Source of the DNA: CAYWFU01 sp964457585 | Lineage (GTDB): Bacteria; JACRDZ01 | Reading direction: 5' to 3' | Assembly: GCA_964457585.1 (NCBI GenBank) | Contig: CAYWFU010000001.1 | Coordinates: 70,772-134,771, forward strand | DNA: 64,000 nucleotides | Part shown: piece by piece, positions 56,339-64,000 of the stretch | How the letters are laid out: every line of letters begins with the position of its first letter | How positions within the stretch are numbered: position 1 is the stretch's first letter | Program-made: the position numbers and the translations under genes | The notes under the pieces: model-generated | What the model saw: only the letters and a program-made list of their open reading frames with translations | The model's database searches: none | Told to the model about the DNA's origin: nothing

Positions 56339-57784
56339 CTATAATTTATCAACAATTTTTTCAGCAGTATTATAAGCATTTAGAATACAATCACTTATCC
56401 CTACGCCTTTTAAGTAATTACCTGCAATTGTCAATCCTTCATGTAAGCTTGTTATTTTTTCAATATTTTCAACTGTTTTTTCATGTCCAATTATATATTG
56501 CGGCATTGCTTTATTCCAGCGAAATGTTTTGGATATGACAGGCTTGGCTTTAATTCCCATAATATCCTGCCATTCTTTTAAAACTACTTCAAGAATTTCT
56601 TCTTCATTCAATTTTAAAATGTCAGAATTAGCAGCGCCCCCTAAAAAAGCTCTCATAAGAACAGAATCCGAAGGTGCGCGAAAAGAAAATTTTTCTGATG
56701 TCCATGTGCTTGCCATTATTTTTCTTTTTTCTTTGCGCGGAATTACAAATCCAAAACCTTTTAAAGGATGATATATTTCTGAACGTTTAAATCCAACTGA
56801 TACTGTAGCAGTCGAAACATAAGGAAAATTATTTAACATAGAAGCGAGTTCAGATGCAAACCCTGATATCATTCTGCCAGTTTCATATGCCGGAGAAGTT
56901 ACAATAATATAATCTGCTTCAATTACCTCATTTTCATTCATTTTGATTTCATATTTTACTTTATTGTCCGCAATTTGAATTTTATTTATACTATTGACTT
57001 TTTTATCCAATAATATTTTTATTTCAGGAGCTATTTTTTCATGAATTTTATTTATAAGTTCAACCAATCCCCCCTTTAAACTCATAAACATAGTTCTTTT
57101 GTTTTCTTCTGGTTTTTGTTTTCTATCCTGTTGACTGTTGACTGTTGACTGTTGACTTCTTTGAGCCAGCATACCTTTTATTAATGACCCATATTTATTC
57201 TCCATATCTAAGAAACGCGGGAATGTATTTTTTAAACTCATATTTTCCGGGTCGCCTGCATGAATTCCAGCAACCAGCGGTTCAGCAATTTTATCCAGAG
57301 CTTCATTTCCCAATCTGCGTCTGACAAAACTTCCGAGGGATTCATCATAATTATTTTTCTTTGCCGGAATAAATAGATCCATGCCCATTCTTATTTTACC
57401 GGGAATAGAAATTAACGGGCTGAAAATAAAAGGAGTTATTTTTGTTGGGACCATCAGCATAAGACCTTCAGGCAATTCAATAAGTTTTCCTTTTGATAAA
57501 ACATAAGTCCGTTTATTTTCTTCTTTCGTATTAATGAGGCTATCTCCCAGTCCTAATTCCTCGCAAAGCCGAATTGCAGAAGGTTTTTCAGAGATAAAGC
57601 AATCAGGCCCGCCTTCGATAACAAATCCATCCTTACAAAATGTCGTAACATTTCCGCCTAATTCAGTATTTTTATCTATTAAAATTATTTCACATGCTGA
57701 TTGTTTTTCTTTTATTTTTTTAAGTACAAAATAAGTGATCGAAAGACCTGAAATTCCACCGCCAATAATAGCTATTTTTTTCAT
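56339..57784 (-). CDS. hemG: Protoporphyrinogen oxidase, HemG/HemY type
   Basis: The 481-residue FAD enzyme oxidises protoporphyrinogen or coproporphyrinogen in haem synthesis. The FAD motif IGGGISGLSITYF, FVIEGGPDCFISEKPSAIRL and the C-terminal LTIAGNYLKGVGISDCILNA are typical of the HemY family (often named HemG). At residues 210-219 the sequence contains a Gln/Ser-rich insert encoded by four perfect 7-base units, which I do not expect in this family. It is the last gene of the hemE-hemH-hemG run, about 100 bases after hemH. A 51-codon open frame continues in phase past its stop to 56186. Confidence 0.93.
   Translation of the reverse strand: MKKIAIIGGGISGLSITYFVLKKIKEKQSACEIILIDKNTELGGNVTTFCKDGFVIEGGPDCFISEKPSAIRLCEELGLGDSLINTKEENKRTYVLSKGKLIELPEGLMLMVPTKITPFIFSPLISIPGKIRMGMDLFIPAKKNNYDESLGSFVRRRLGNEALDKIAEPLVAGIHAGDPENMSLKNTFPRFLDMENKYGSLIKGMLAQRSQQSTVNSQQDRKQKPEENKRTMFMSLKGGLVELINKIHEKIAPEIKILLDKKVNSINKIQIADNKVKYEIKMNENEVIEADYIIVTSPAYETGRMISGFASELASMLNNFPYVSTATVSVGFKRSEIYHPLKGFGFVIPRKEKRKIMASTWTSEKFSFRAPSDSVLMRAFLGGAANSDILKLNEEEILEVVLKEWQDIMGIKAKPVISKTFRWNKAMPQYIIGHEKTVENIEKITSLHEGLTIAGNYLKGVGISDCILNAYNTAEKIVDKL
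57128..57155. repeat. Heptamer repeat x4 inside hemG
   Basis: CTGTTGA is repeated four times without error, 28 bases. As 7 is not a multiple of 3, loss or gain of a unit would shift the hemG frame. Confidence 0.85.
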
Positions 57785-57803
57785 ATTACTCCTATGATAA
57801 ATC

Positions 57804-57895
57804 AGGTTAAGGCTAAGGGCTAGGTTAAGGAAAAGATAAAACCAAAATCAATATAATGATTTAAATCTTTTCTCAACCTTAACCTCAACCTCAAT
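57804..57895. repeat. Degenerate GGTTAAG-type repeats between hemG and hemH
   Basis: GGTTAAGG-like units at about 57804-57830 face CAACCTTAACC and AACCTC units at about 57873-57895, in inverted orientation. The spacer holds no gene. The right part overlaps the hemH stop by a few bases. Confidence 0.55.
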
Positions 57896-58820
57896 CTTTC
57901 ATACCATCTCCTATAATAATTTCCGCCAGAGCTTTAATAAATTTAGGATTATCATTTAAAGCATTTGCTCTTTTGAATTTTATTCCTTTTTCTTCTGCAA
58001 TTTTTTTATATTCAATATCTATATCATATAAAGTTTCAACATGATCAGATATAAAACCAATTGGAGCTAATATAATATTTCTCTGCTTATCAGGTAAATG
58101 ACTTATTTTTTCTAAAATTTCAGCAACATCGGGACCGAGCCATTTGCCCTGTCCGCCACCCTTACTTTGAAAACCAAGATGCCAGTTAATCTGTCCTATT
58201 TTTTTTAAAATTTCATTAATAGTTTGGTTAATTTGATTTAAATATGGGTCCCCATTCTCGATTATAGATTCAGGAACACTATGCACACTAAAAATAATCT
58301 GAAATTCAGAAATATTTTGATTATTAATTACATTTTTAATTGTATCGATTATAGCCTCAATAAATAATGGAGATGTATTCCACTCTGTAATAAATTTGCT
58401 GCACAAAAAATTATCTCCATAATTTTTTAAAGCTTTTTTAAATTCAATTTTATATTTACCTGTACTGATCTCACAATTATAGGGTGTCATAGGCAATGCG
58501 ATAATCTGCTTTATTCCCTGATCCTTAATTTGCTTTAATGTATCTGATATATAAGGATGCCAGTATCGCATACCAACAAAAACTTTATAATTATTCCCCA
58601 GAATATTTTCTAATAAATTTGCCTGTTTTAAAGTTATATCATATAGAGGTGATTTACCTCCAATTGCCATATATCTATTTTTAATATGCTGCATTCTATT
58701 TGCCGGAATGTTTTTACCTATTATATTAAATATAAAAGGTTCGATATCCGAAGGCGCATTGGGACCGCCAAATGCTAAAAGCAAAACAGCAATTTTTTCA
58801 GATGGATTGAATTTTATCAT
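57891..58820 (-). CDS. hemH: Ferrochelatase HemH
   Basis: The 309-residue enzyme inserts iron into porphyrin at the end of haem synthesis. Visible are LLLAFGGPNAPSDI at the N-terminus, FSVHSVPESIIENGDPY with the metal-binding His, WHLGFQSKGGGQGKWLGPDV and LAPIGFISDHVETLYDID with the Glu. The start overlaps the hemE stop by one base (TAATG). Bacterial variants may act on coproporphyrin III instead; the sequence alone does not settle this. Confidence 0.95.
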   Translation of the reverse strand: MIKFNPSEKIAVLLLAFGGPNAPSDIEPFIFNIIGKNIPANRMQHIKNRYMAIGGKSPLYDITLKQANLLENILGNNYKVFVGMRYWHPYISDTLKQIKDQGIKQIIALPMTPYNCEISTGKYKIEFKKALKNYGDNFLCSKFITEWNTSPLFIEAIIDTIKNVINNQNISEFQIIFSVHSVPESIIENGDPYLNQINQTINEILKKIGQINWHLGFQSKGGGQGKWLGPDVAEILEKISHLPDKQRNIILAPIGFISDHVETLYDIDIEYKKIAEEKGIKFKRANALNDNPKFIKALAEIIIGDGMKD

Positions 58821-59863
58821 TATTTATTTCTACCATATTCATGAACAGTATTAACCAGAGTAATAACATTTTCTACAGGTGTCTGCTGAAGAATACCATG
58901 CCCAAGATTGAAAATAAATCCCTGTCTACTATAAACTTTATCAAGAATATTTTTTGCTCTCTTTTTTATTTCATCTGGATTAGTCAAGAGTACAACTGGA
59001 TCAAGATTTCCCTGTACAGCAACATCCTTACCCAATCTATTCCATGCTTTATCTATATCTATTCTCCAGTCTACTCCAATAACATCACCGCCAGCTTCTT
59101 TTAAAAGCTCTAATAAATGAGATGTGCCGGTGCCAAAATGTATAAAAGGTATATTTAAAGGCTTTATTGCTTGAAATACCTTTTTAGAATAAGGTAAAAT
59201 AAATTCTTTATAATCTTCCTGGCTGAGACATCCGATCCAGCTGTCAAACAATTGCAGAACCTGCACTCCTGCTTCAACTTGAGCTTTCAGATAATTTATT
59301 ATTGTCATAGATAGTTTATCCATTAATCTATGCCAGACAGGTGTTTCATTATACATTAATATTTTAGTTAAAGCATAATCTCTAGAATGTCCTCCCTCTA
59401 TAATATAGCTTGCAAGAGTAAAAGGAGCACCGGAAAAGCCTATTAAAGGTATTTTGTTATCTAGTTCTTTTCGTACAATTTTTATAGCCTTAATCAAATA
59501 TGGGACATCTTTTTCAGGATTAATAATAAGAATTTTTTCTACATCATTTGCATTTCGTACGGGATTTTTTATAATAGGCCCTTCATTTTTACCAAAAGTA
59601 AAATCTATTCCCATGCCTTCCAATGGCAATAAAATATCAGCAAAAATTATTGCAGCATCGAGTGGAATTTTTTTTATTGGCTGAAGCGTAACCTCTGCTG
59701 CAATTTCAGGATTTTTGCACATTTCAATAAAAGAATATTTTTCTCTTATACGTCTATATTCCTCCATATATCTGCCTGCCTGGCGCATAAGCCATACAGG
59801 TGTGTATTCAACTTTTTCTCTTTTGCATGCTTTTAAAAAAACTGATTCATTCGAATTATTCAT
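58820..59863 (-). CDS. hemE: Uroporphyrinogen decarboxylase HemE
   Basis: The 347-residue enzyme turns uroporphyrinogen III into coproporphyrinogen III. The family signatures are present: YTPVWLMRQAGRYMEEYRRI, IIFADILLPLEGMG, GFSGAPFTLASYIIEGG, LFDSWIGCLS, and HGILQQTPVENVI. It heads the hem run and is translationally coupled to hemH. No earlier haem genes (hemA-hemD) are in the window. Confidence 0.97.
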   Translation of the reverse strand: MNNSNESVFLKACKREKVEYTPVWLMRQAGRYMEEYRRIREKYSFIEMCKNPEIAAEVTLQPIKKIPLDAAIIFADILLPLEGMGIDFTFGKNEGPIIKNPVRNANDVEKILIINPEKDVPYLIKAIKIVRKELDNKIPLIGFSGAPFTLASYIIEGGHSRDYALTKILMYNETPVWHRLMDKLSMTIINYLKAQVEAGVQVLQLFDSWIGCLSQEDYKEFILPYSKKVFQAIKPLNIPFIHFGTGTSHLLELLKEAGGDVIGVDWRIDIDKAWNRLGKDVAVQGNLDPVVLLTNPDEIKKRAKNILDKVYSRQGFIFNLGHGILQQTPVENVITLVNTVHEYGRNK

Positions 59864-59881
59864 TATAAAAAATCCTTTCTG

Positions 59882-61066
59882 TTAATTTTGTTTTTTTAAG
59901 TATCCATTAACTAAAAGATATTCCGCAGTATGTACTGCGCCGCGTGAAGCACCTTTACCTAAATTATCAGATAAAATAGACGCTCTTATAAATGTATTTG
60001 AATTATTTTGCTCTATTTCCAATTTACCTATATAAGTAACCATACCTTTGTATAACCCAACACGATAAAGCGGCTGAGGTCCATATGGATCTTCATCAAT
60101 TTTTATTGCTAAAGAAGGAGAAGATGGCAGTTTGCCAAATTCTTTTTGCATATTATTATTATAATTATCAATAACTTCTTTTATCTGTTCAAAATTGCAG
60201 TTATTATCTAATTCAATTTCCATATCAACCAGATGTCCGCGCTCCTGTGATGTACGATAGCATCGAGCGCTAACATAAATATCTAAAGGGAAAACAGTAT
60301 TATCCTTATAAGCTCCAAGAAGTTTTTTAATTTCAATTTTCACCTTCTCTTCTTCCCCATCAATTTTGGTGATTACATTTGCCTGAAATTGTTTTTTAGG
60401 TGGATTTTTTTCTAATACTTCACGATAAATTTCAGAATTATATATTGATTTATATTGTTTTAGAAGTTCGGATTCCACGAGAACCTGCTCTCTCCGAGCC
60501 AGTACTGCATCTCTGCCTGCACCTGATACAGACTGCATAGAAACAACTTTAATTTTTTTAACCCCCGGAAATTTTGATAAAATACATTTAGCAAATACAG
60601 CAGGACCTACAACTGTGCAGTTGGGACCGGGAGAAATAAATCCTTTCCAGCCATATTTTTTCTTCTGTGCATTAATCAATTCAGCATGAGATGCGTTTAC
60701 TTCAGGAATAATAACAGGAACTAATGAATCATATCTCCATGCAGAATTTACAGAAATTACAGGCAATTGTTTAGCGTAATCTCCCTCAATTTTTTTAATC
60801 TTTTCTTTTTCAGGCATTTCAACAGCAGAAAAAAGAATATCTATACCATCAGTATTTATTTTTTCTCCATCCTGAATAATAAGATTTAATATATTATTAT
60901 TTAATTTTGTAATTACTTCCTTATTTTTTAATTTATCTCCTGCTGACCTTGATGAAGCATATAGTCTTTCCACCTGAAAAAAAGGATGATCCTGCAATAC
61001 TTCTAAAAATTCCTGTCCGGCAGCTCCTGTTGCTCCCAGTACGCCTGCTTTTAACTTACTACCCAT
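59882..61066 (-). CDS. asd: Aspartate-semialdehyde dehydrogenase, archaeal/fungal type
   Basis: Asd reduces aspartyl phosphate to the semialdehyde, the branch point to lysine, methionine and threonine. NADP-binding KAGVLGATGAAGQEFLEVL, the catalytic Cys in ISPGPNCTVVG, and SVSGAGRDAV are visible. The 394-residue length and sequence pattern resemble the archaeal/fungal form rather than the usual short bacterial form. Longer than either because of internal lysine-rich loops. AGGAGG precedes the start. It lies 18 bases before hemE on the same strand. Confidence 0.93.
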   Translation of the reverse strand: MGSKLKAGVLGATGAAGQEFLEVLQDHPFFQVERLYASSRSAGDKLKNKEVITKLNNNILNLIIQDGEKINTDGIDILFSAVEMPEKEKIKKIEGDYAKQLPVISVNSAWRYDSLVPVIIPEVNASHAELINAQKKKYGWKGFISPGPNCTVVGPAVFAKCILSKFPGVKKIKVVSMQSVSGAGRDAVLARREQVLVESELLKQYKSIYNSEIYREVLEKNPPKKQFQANVITKIDGEEEKVKIEIKKLLGAYKDNTVFPLDIYVSARCYRTSQERGHLVDMEIELDNNCNFEQIKEVIDNYNNNMQKEFGKLPSSPSLAIKIDEDPYGPQPLYRVGLYKGMVTYIGKLEIEQNNSNTFIRASILSDNLGKGASRGAVHTAEYLLVNGYLKKQN

Positions 61067-61103
61067 ATATTCCTCCTGTTAAATATTTTATAATTATATA
61101 ATA

Positions 61104-62378
61104 TCATAAATCTTTTATATCATGAAGATTATTTGTTATTTTAACAACTCCTCTTCCTGCAAAAATAAAAAAATAAGGCATAATTATTGATCTCATCCTA
61201 TAGTCAGCATGAGTAAGCAATATAAGAATATGTATATTTATAAATATCAAATAAAATATTAAAAATTTCCGCCAATCTTTAGTTGAGTCTATAAATCCAT
61301 AAATCGCCAATGGCATAATAAAAATAAAAGGAATTGCAATCCATAATTTATTTGGCACAACCATTGGATCAAATGGTGCTAATAAATAAAGTCCATCCCA
61401 GAATGCTATTAATTTATAAGGAATTAATTTTAAATATTCAATAGGATTATTAACAAGCCATGTTAAAAATAAATTCAAAAATTTATCATCAACATCCTTT
61501 TCGTTTAATCCGCTGCCAGGTTGATCTAATATAAAATTCCGTGTTGAAGGAAAATTATATATTTTATTTTCTGATTTGCCAATTGGGATATATCGAGGAG
61601 ACAAACCTCTTGGTTTTAAATATCCTTTCCCTTGAGGATGATTTGAAAGCCACAAAGTCAGTCCCGTTTCAGTTGCCACAGGAACAAATTTGTTAAATAC
61701 TATATAATTGCGAATGACCCATGGGAAATAAATTAAATTAAATCCAATTAAAATAATACTTGCTGCTTTTATTAATTTTGTTTTTTTTATATTATTCCAT
61801 TTTAAAAAAGGCAAAAAAATTAAAAAAAATGGCAAAAAAATCAAAAGAGGACGGGTAAGGATTGAAATTGCAAGAAATATACCTGATAAAAAAAGATAGA
61901 AATATTGATCCGGATTATGAATTTTAACTATTGCTAAAACAAAAATAGCAGTAGATAAAACCAGAAACGGTTCAACTAATATCCTTCCGCAAAAAAAAAC
62001 AAGAGGTGGATAACAAGCAGTAATTAAGGAAGCTATTTTTTCAACAGGTGATGGATATAATTCCCTGGTAATAAAAAAAATTATTACAGGGACCAGTGCT
62101 CCAATTAAGCATTGCGCTATCCTTCCTATCACTATATTATATCCAAAAACATAGTATAATCCGCCTAAAAAAATCAAATATGCTGGCGGTTTTTTAGCTG
62201 TCGGAGTACCATTTGGGAGAGTAATCCCTTTACCGTCTGCTATATTGACTGCAATATTGTTAAAAAAAGTCCCATCTCTGATTTCTTCAGCATTAAAACC
62301 GATGAAAAAATATGTATATCCTGCTCTTAATATTAAAGCTAATAAGAAAATTAAAAAAATAATTTTTTTATCATTCAT
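61104..62378 (-). CDS. ArnT/PMT-like membrane glycosyltransferase
   Basis: A 424-residue membrane protein with about ten hydrophobic helices. The N-terminal loop carries the acidic motif region FNAEEIRDGTFFNNIAVNIA, followed by PTAKKPPAYLIFLGGLYYVFG, a pattern of GT39/GT83-type enzymes that use a polyprenyl-phosphate sugar donor. The target may be lipid A, protein or another envelope glycan. It overlaps the downstream end of the lipoprotein gene by eight bases, which implies coupling. Confidence 0.85.
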   Translation of the reverse strand: MNDKKIIFLIFLLALILRAGYTYFFIGFNAEEIRDGTFFNNIAVNIADGKGITLPNGTPTAKKPPAYLIFLGGLYYVFGYNIVIGRIAQCLIGALVPVIIFFITRELYPSPVEKIASLITACYPPLVFFCGRILVEPFLVLSTAIFVLAIVKIHNPDQYFYLFLSGIFLAISILTRPLLIFLPFFLIFLPFLKWNNIKKTKLIKAASIILIGFNLIYFPWVIRNYIVFNKFVPVATETGLTLWLSNHPQGKGYLKPRGLSPRYIPIGKSENKIYNFPSTRNFILDQPGSGLNEKDVDDKFLNLFLTWLVNNPIEYLKLIPYKLIAFWDGLYLLAPFDPMVVPNKLWIAIPFIFIMPLAIYGFIDSTKDWRKFLIFYLIFINIHILILLTHADYRMRSIIMPYFFIFAGRGVVKITNNLHDIKDL

Positions 62379-63531
62379 CAGGGATATTCCATTTTTTTGC
62401 CATTATTTTTACATCTTTTATAATTTGCCCCTGTTCAACTTTTATCAGATGGTCGGGATTCCCTTCGTAACTGCCAACCAGTTCATCAATTTCAATTGGA
62501 CCATTATATCTGCTTCTTGCGCCTAAATAATAGGTACCGGGTTTTAAATAAATTGCGAATTTACCATCAGCGCCTGTTTCTTTAGATATATAAAGAGGTT
62601 TGCCAACAACCTGCGCTTCTCTATATATAAAAGCATATAAGCCGATTAATGGTTTATTATTCTCATCAATTATAATTCCTTCTATCCCTGTATCTTTATT
62701 TTTAGAAAAACCTTTTTGAAAATTTGTTTCATAATTTTTACTTTTAACTTTCTTTAATGTTAAAGTATCAAGATTAGTATATTGATTCAAAACTACTTTT
62801 GCAGGATTATTTTGATAAACAACATTATAATCGCCCAATCCCAGAATGCCTGTTTTTTGTCCGGTAGATCTTTTTCTTGCTGCTATATAATATTCTCCCG
62901 GAGACAGGTCAATTTTAAATTTACCGTCATCTTTAACAGGAGAAGAAATTAAAAAAGAAGGTCCTCTCAGGTTTGTATTATCATCAGGATAAACATATAT
63001 AAATACATCTTTTAAAAGCTCATTATCAAGCATTTTTATGTTTCCCTTAATTCCTGTATTTTTTGGAGAATTAATAAAATCTTCGCCATAACTAGTGACG
63101 AGTTTTAATTCGATTTCTCCAATATCAATTTTTTTGTTCACAGTCACTTCAATTGGATTTTTATCATAAACACAAAAATAATCTCCAATTAAAAGCGGGC
63201 CAAATAAGCTGTCGGAAAGCCTCTTTTTACACGATAAATAATATTTTCCGGGCGGGACGGTAAATGAAAATAATCCTTTTTGATCAGAAGGATTTGATGT
63301 ATGAACCGGCATGCTTTTCCCTGATAAATCCTCATCTGTATTAAGTAAAGCATAAGCTTTTTCCATTGGTTGCCCAAGATATAAAACCTTACCGGTGATT
63401 AACCCTGTTTTATTTTCCTGAGATATATTAGAAGATGTATCCGATTTTAATTCATTTTTTTGTTTATTTTCACTTGAACAGCTTGTTAACAATAAAAAAA
63501 TTACAATACCTAGAAGGGGCACAAATTGCAA
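62371..63531 (-). CDS. Lipoprotein with carboxypeptidase-regulatory-like repeats
   Basis: About 386 residues from the TTG at 63531. The N-terminus is a lipoprotein signal ending LLLTSC, then three CarboxypepD_reg-like beta domains of about 110 residues, each with a PGKYYLSCKKR, PGEYYIAARKR or PGTYYLGARSR motif and a G.Y...Y..NP segment. Such modules are common in surface proteins. The frame is open to 63648, but that part lies in the palindrome at 63506, which seems to have replaced the natural start; TTG 63531 and GTG 63522 are both weak candidates with no basic residues before the hydrophobic core. It precedes the glycosyltransferase with an eight-base overlap. Confidence 0.75.
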   Translation of the reverse strand: MQFVPLLGIVIFLLLTSCSSENKQKNELKSDTSSNISQENKTGLITGKVLYLGQPMEKAYALLNTDEDLSGKSMPVHTSNPSDQKGLFSFTVPPGKYYLSCKKRLSDSLFGPLLIGDYFCVYDKNPIEVTVNKKIDIGEIELKLVTSYGEDFINSPKNTGIKGNIKMLDNELLKDVFIYVYPDDNTNLRGPSFLISSPVKDDGKFKIDLSPGEYYIAARKRSTGQKTGILGLGDYNVVYQNNPAKVVLNQYTNLDTLTLKKVKSKNYETNFQKGFSKNKDTGIEGIIIDENNKPLIGLYAFIYREAQVVGKPLYISKETGADGKFAIYLKPGTYYLGARSRYNGPIEIDELVGSYEGNPDHLIKVEQGQIIKDVKIMAKKWNIPDE

Positions 63532-63668
63532 TTTTTTCGGTGAGGATTGGGCATCGAGAGCAAGGCACGAAGGTGAGAAATAGCCTCGCACTATTTCGAA
63601 CTTGACGAGCGCAGCTATCGATGTCCAAGACCAGCGAAAAAATCGCAATTTATGCCCCCTCTAGGTAT
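63506..63668. repeat. 163-base nested palindrome over the lipoprotein start
   Basis: The outer arms ATACCTAGAAGGGGCACAAA (from 63506) and, read backward from 63668, ATACCTAGAGGGGGCATAAA continue to about 34 matching bases with few mismatches. Inside lie GGGCATCGAGAGC facing GCTATCGATGTCC and a tip hairpin AGAAATAG with CTATTTCG. It has the same size and nesting as the element at 11562 but a different sequence. Confidence 0.8.
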
Positions 63669-63861
63669 ATATAAAATATAAATTTTTGCATATAAATTCC
63701 TATCCCGAAAAAAGCAAGACTTTAACAAGGAGTAGAGAATCTAAAAATTTAAGAAGTATAGTAAAATTAATATATTTTACTGCATTACAATTGTCAATAT
63801 ATTTTTACTCTAAGGGCAAGTCCTAAGTACAGCACCACAGAATTAAGTCAACAAAAACTGG

Positions 63862-63886
63862 ATCCCCGATAAAACATGTCGGGGAT
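63862..63886. repeat. 25-base REP-like hairpin, copy 5
   Basis: ATCCCCGA and TCGGGGAT flank TAAAACATG, then GACA. It is identical, in reverse orientation, to the copy at 7070-7094. The stretch 63669-64000 holds no gene that I can see. Confidence 0.85.
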
Positions 63887-63916
63887 GACATGCAGGAGCA
63901 ATGGCATTGACACTAA

Positions 63917-63958
63917 ATTGACGATTGAGCATTGAGCATTGACAATTGAGCATTAAGG
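63917..63958. repeat. Heptamer repeat ATTGAGC x6, imperfect
   Basis: Six consecutive 7-base units: ATTGACG, ATTGAGC, ATTGAGC, ATTGACA, ATTGAGC, ATTAAGG. It is the longest of the heptamer arrays in the window. Confidence 0.85.
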
Positions 63959-64000
63959 GCTAAAATAATTCCATAGATGTATACTATGAAAGAATGTAAT

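Noticed and set aside
9696..63958. The heptamer arrays as CRISPR arrays
   Set aside because: The units are 7 bases in direct tandem without spacers, and no cas genes are present.

Overview
The window is AT-rich bacterial DNA with long protein-coding runs on both strands, two tRNA-Leu genes and one 100-base assembly gap (2398-2497). Lipoprotein signal peptides, a LolB-like lipoprotein, an N-acetylmuramoyl-alanine amidase, an NtrB/NtrC-type sigma-54 pair and surface-type secreted proteins suggest a diderm bacterium. I cannot place it in a phylum from sequence alone; an uncultured lineage known from metagenomes is likely. The scattered short palindromes and heptamer repeats are a strong genome signature.

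Layout. 1-7000: the end of a TPR-like gene, a UPF0175/DUF3368 toxin-antitoxin pair, and a giant STAND gene whose nearly identical WD40 repeats are broken by the assembly gap. 7000-11500: an unknown gene, a SEC-C protein, dnaB, hisF and a substrate-binding lipoprotein-like gene, all on the minus strand. 11850-14500: tRNA-Leu(CAG), efp, hisB, hisH and hisA. 14500-21540 (minus strand): a secreted protein, a restriction-modification remnant, a divergent uracil-DNA glycosylase, then coaBC, rpoZ, gmk and yicC. 21700-28500: hisD, two tandem TPR plus thioredoxin-like secreted paralogs, hisI, hisG, ispF. 28750-31915: a broken nuclease-NACHT gene. 32000-38400: a ZIP transporter, a CapA-M28 fusion, a nucleotidyltransferase pair and a two-component pair. 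38400-43150: a second decayed restriction-modification locus, a LolB-like lipoprotein, a TPR lipoprotein and tRNA-Leu(TAA). 43300-51000: a CRTAC-type protein, a MITE-like element, an ABC-F/methyltransferase fusion, yraN and a HEAT/SEC-C protein. 51000-56300: a DUF4143 ATPase, an amidase gene destroyed by an insertion sequence, and two receiver-like genes. 56300-63700: hemG-hemH-hemE, asd, a glycosyltransferase and a carboxypeptidase-regulatory-domain lipoprotein.

How it fits together. Housekeeping genes here serve histidine synthesis (F, B, H, A, D, I and G, scattered over four loci), haem, CoA, the isoprenoid MEP pathway, the aspartate family and replication. Accessory genes are mostly defence-like, and many are broken: two restriction enzymes are truncated beside intact methyltransferases, one NACHT gene has a stop codon and a frameshift, and the insertion sequence itself is internally deleted.

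The most interesting item is the STAND gene at 1794-6795. Its N-terminal half reads as a SARP-like winged helix followed by an EAL (cyclic-di-GMP phosphodiesterase) domain in which every expected catalytic residue can be seen. This is joined to NACHT, pentapeptide repeats and near-identical WD40 repeats. I know of no described system with this architecture. The ABC-F protein that lacks its second Walker A and carries a C-terminal methyltransferase is a second candidate novelty.
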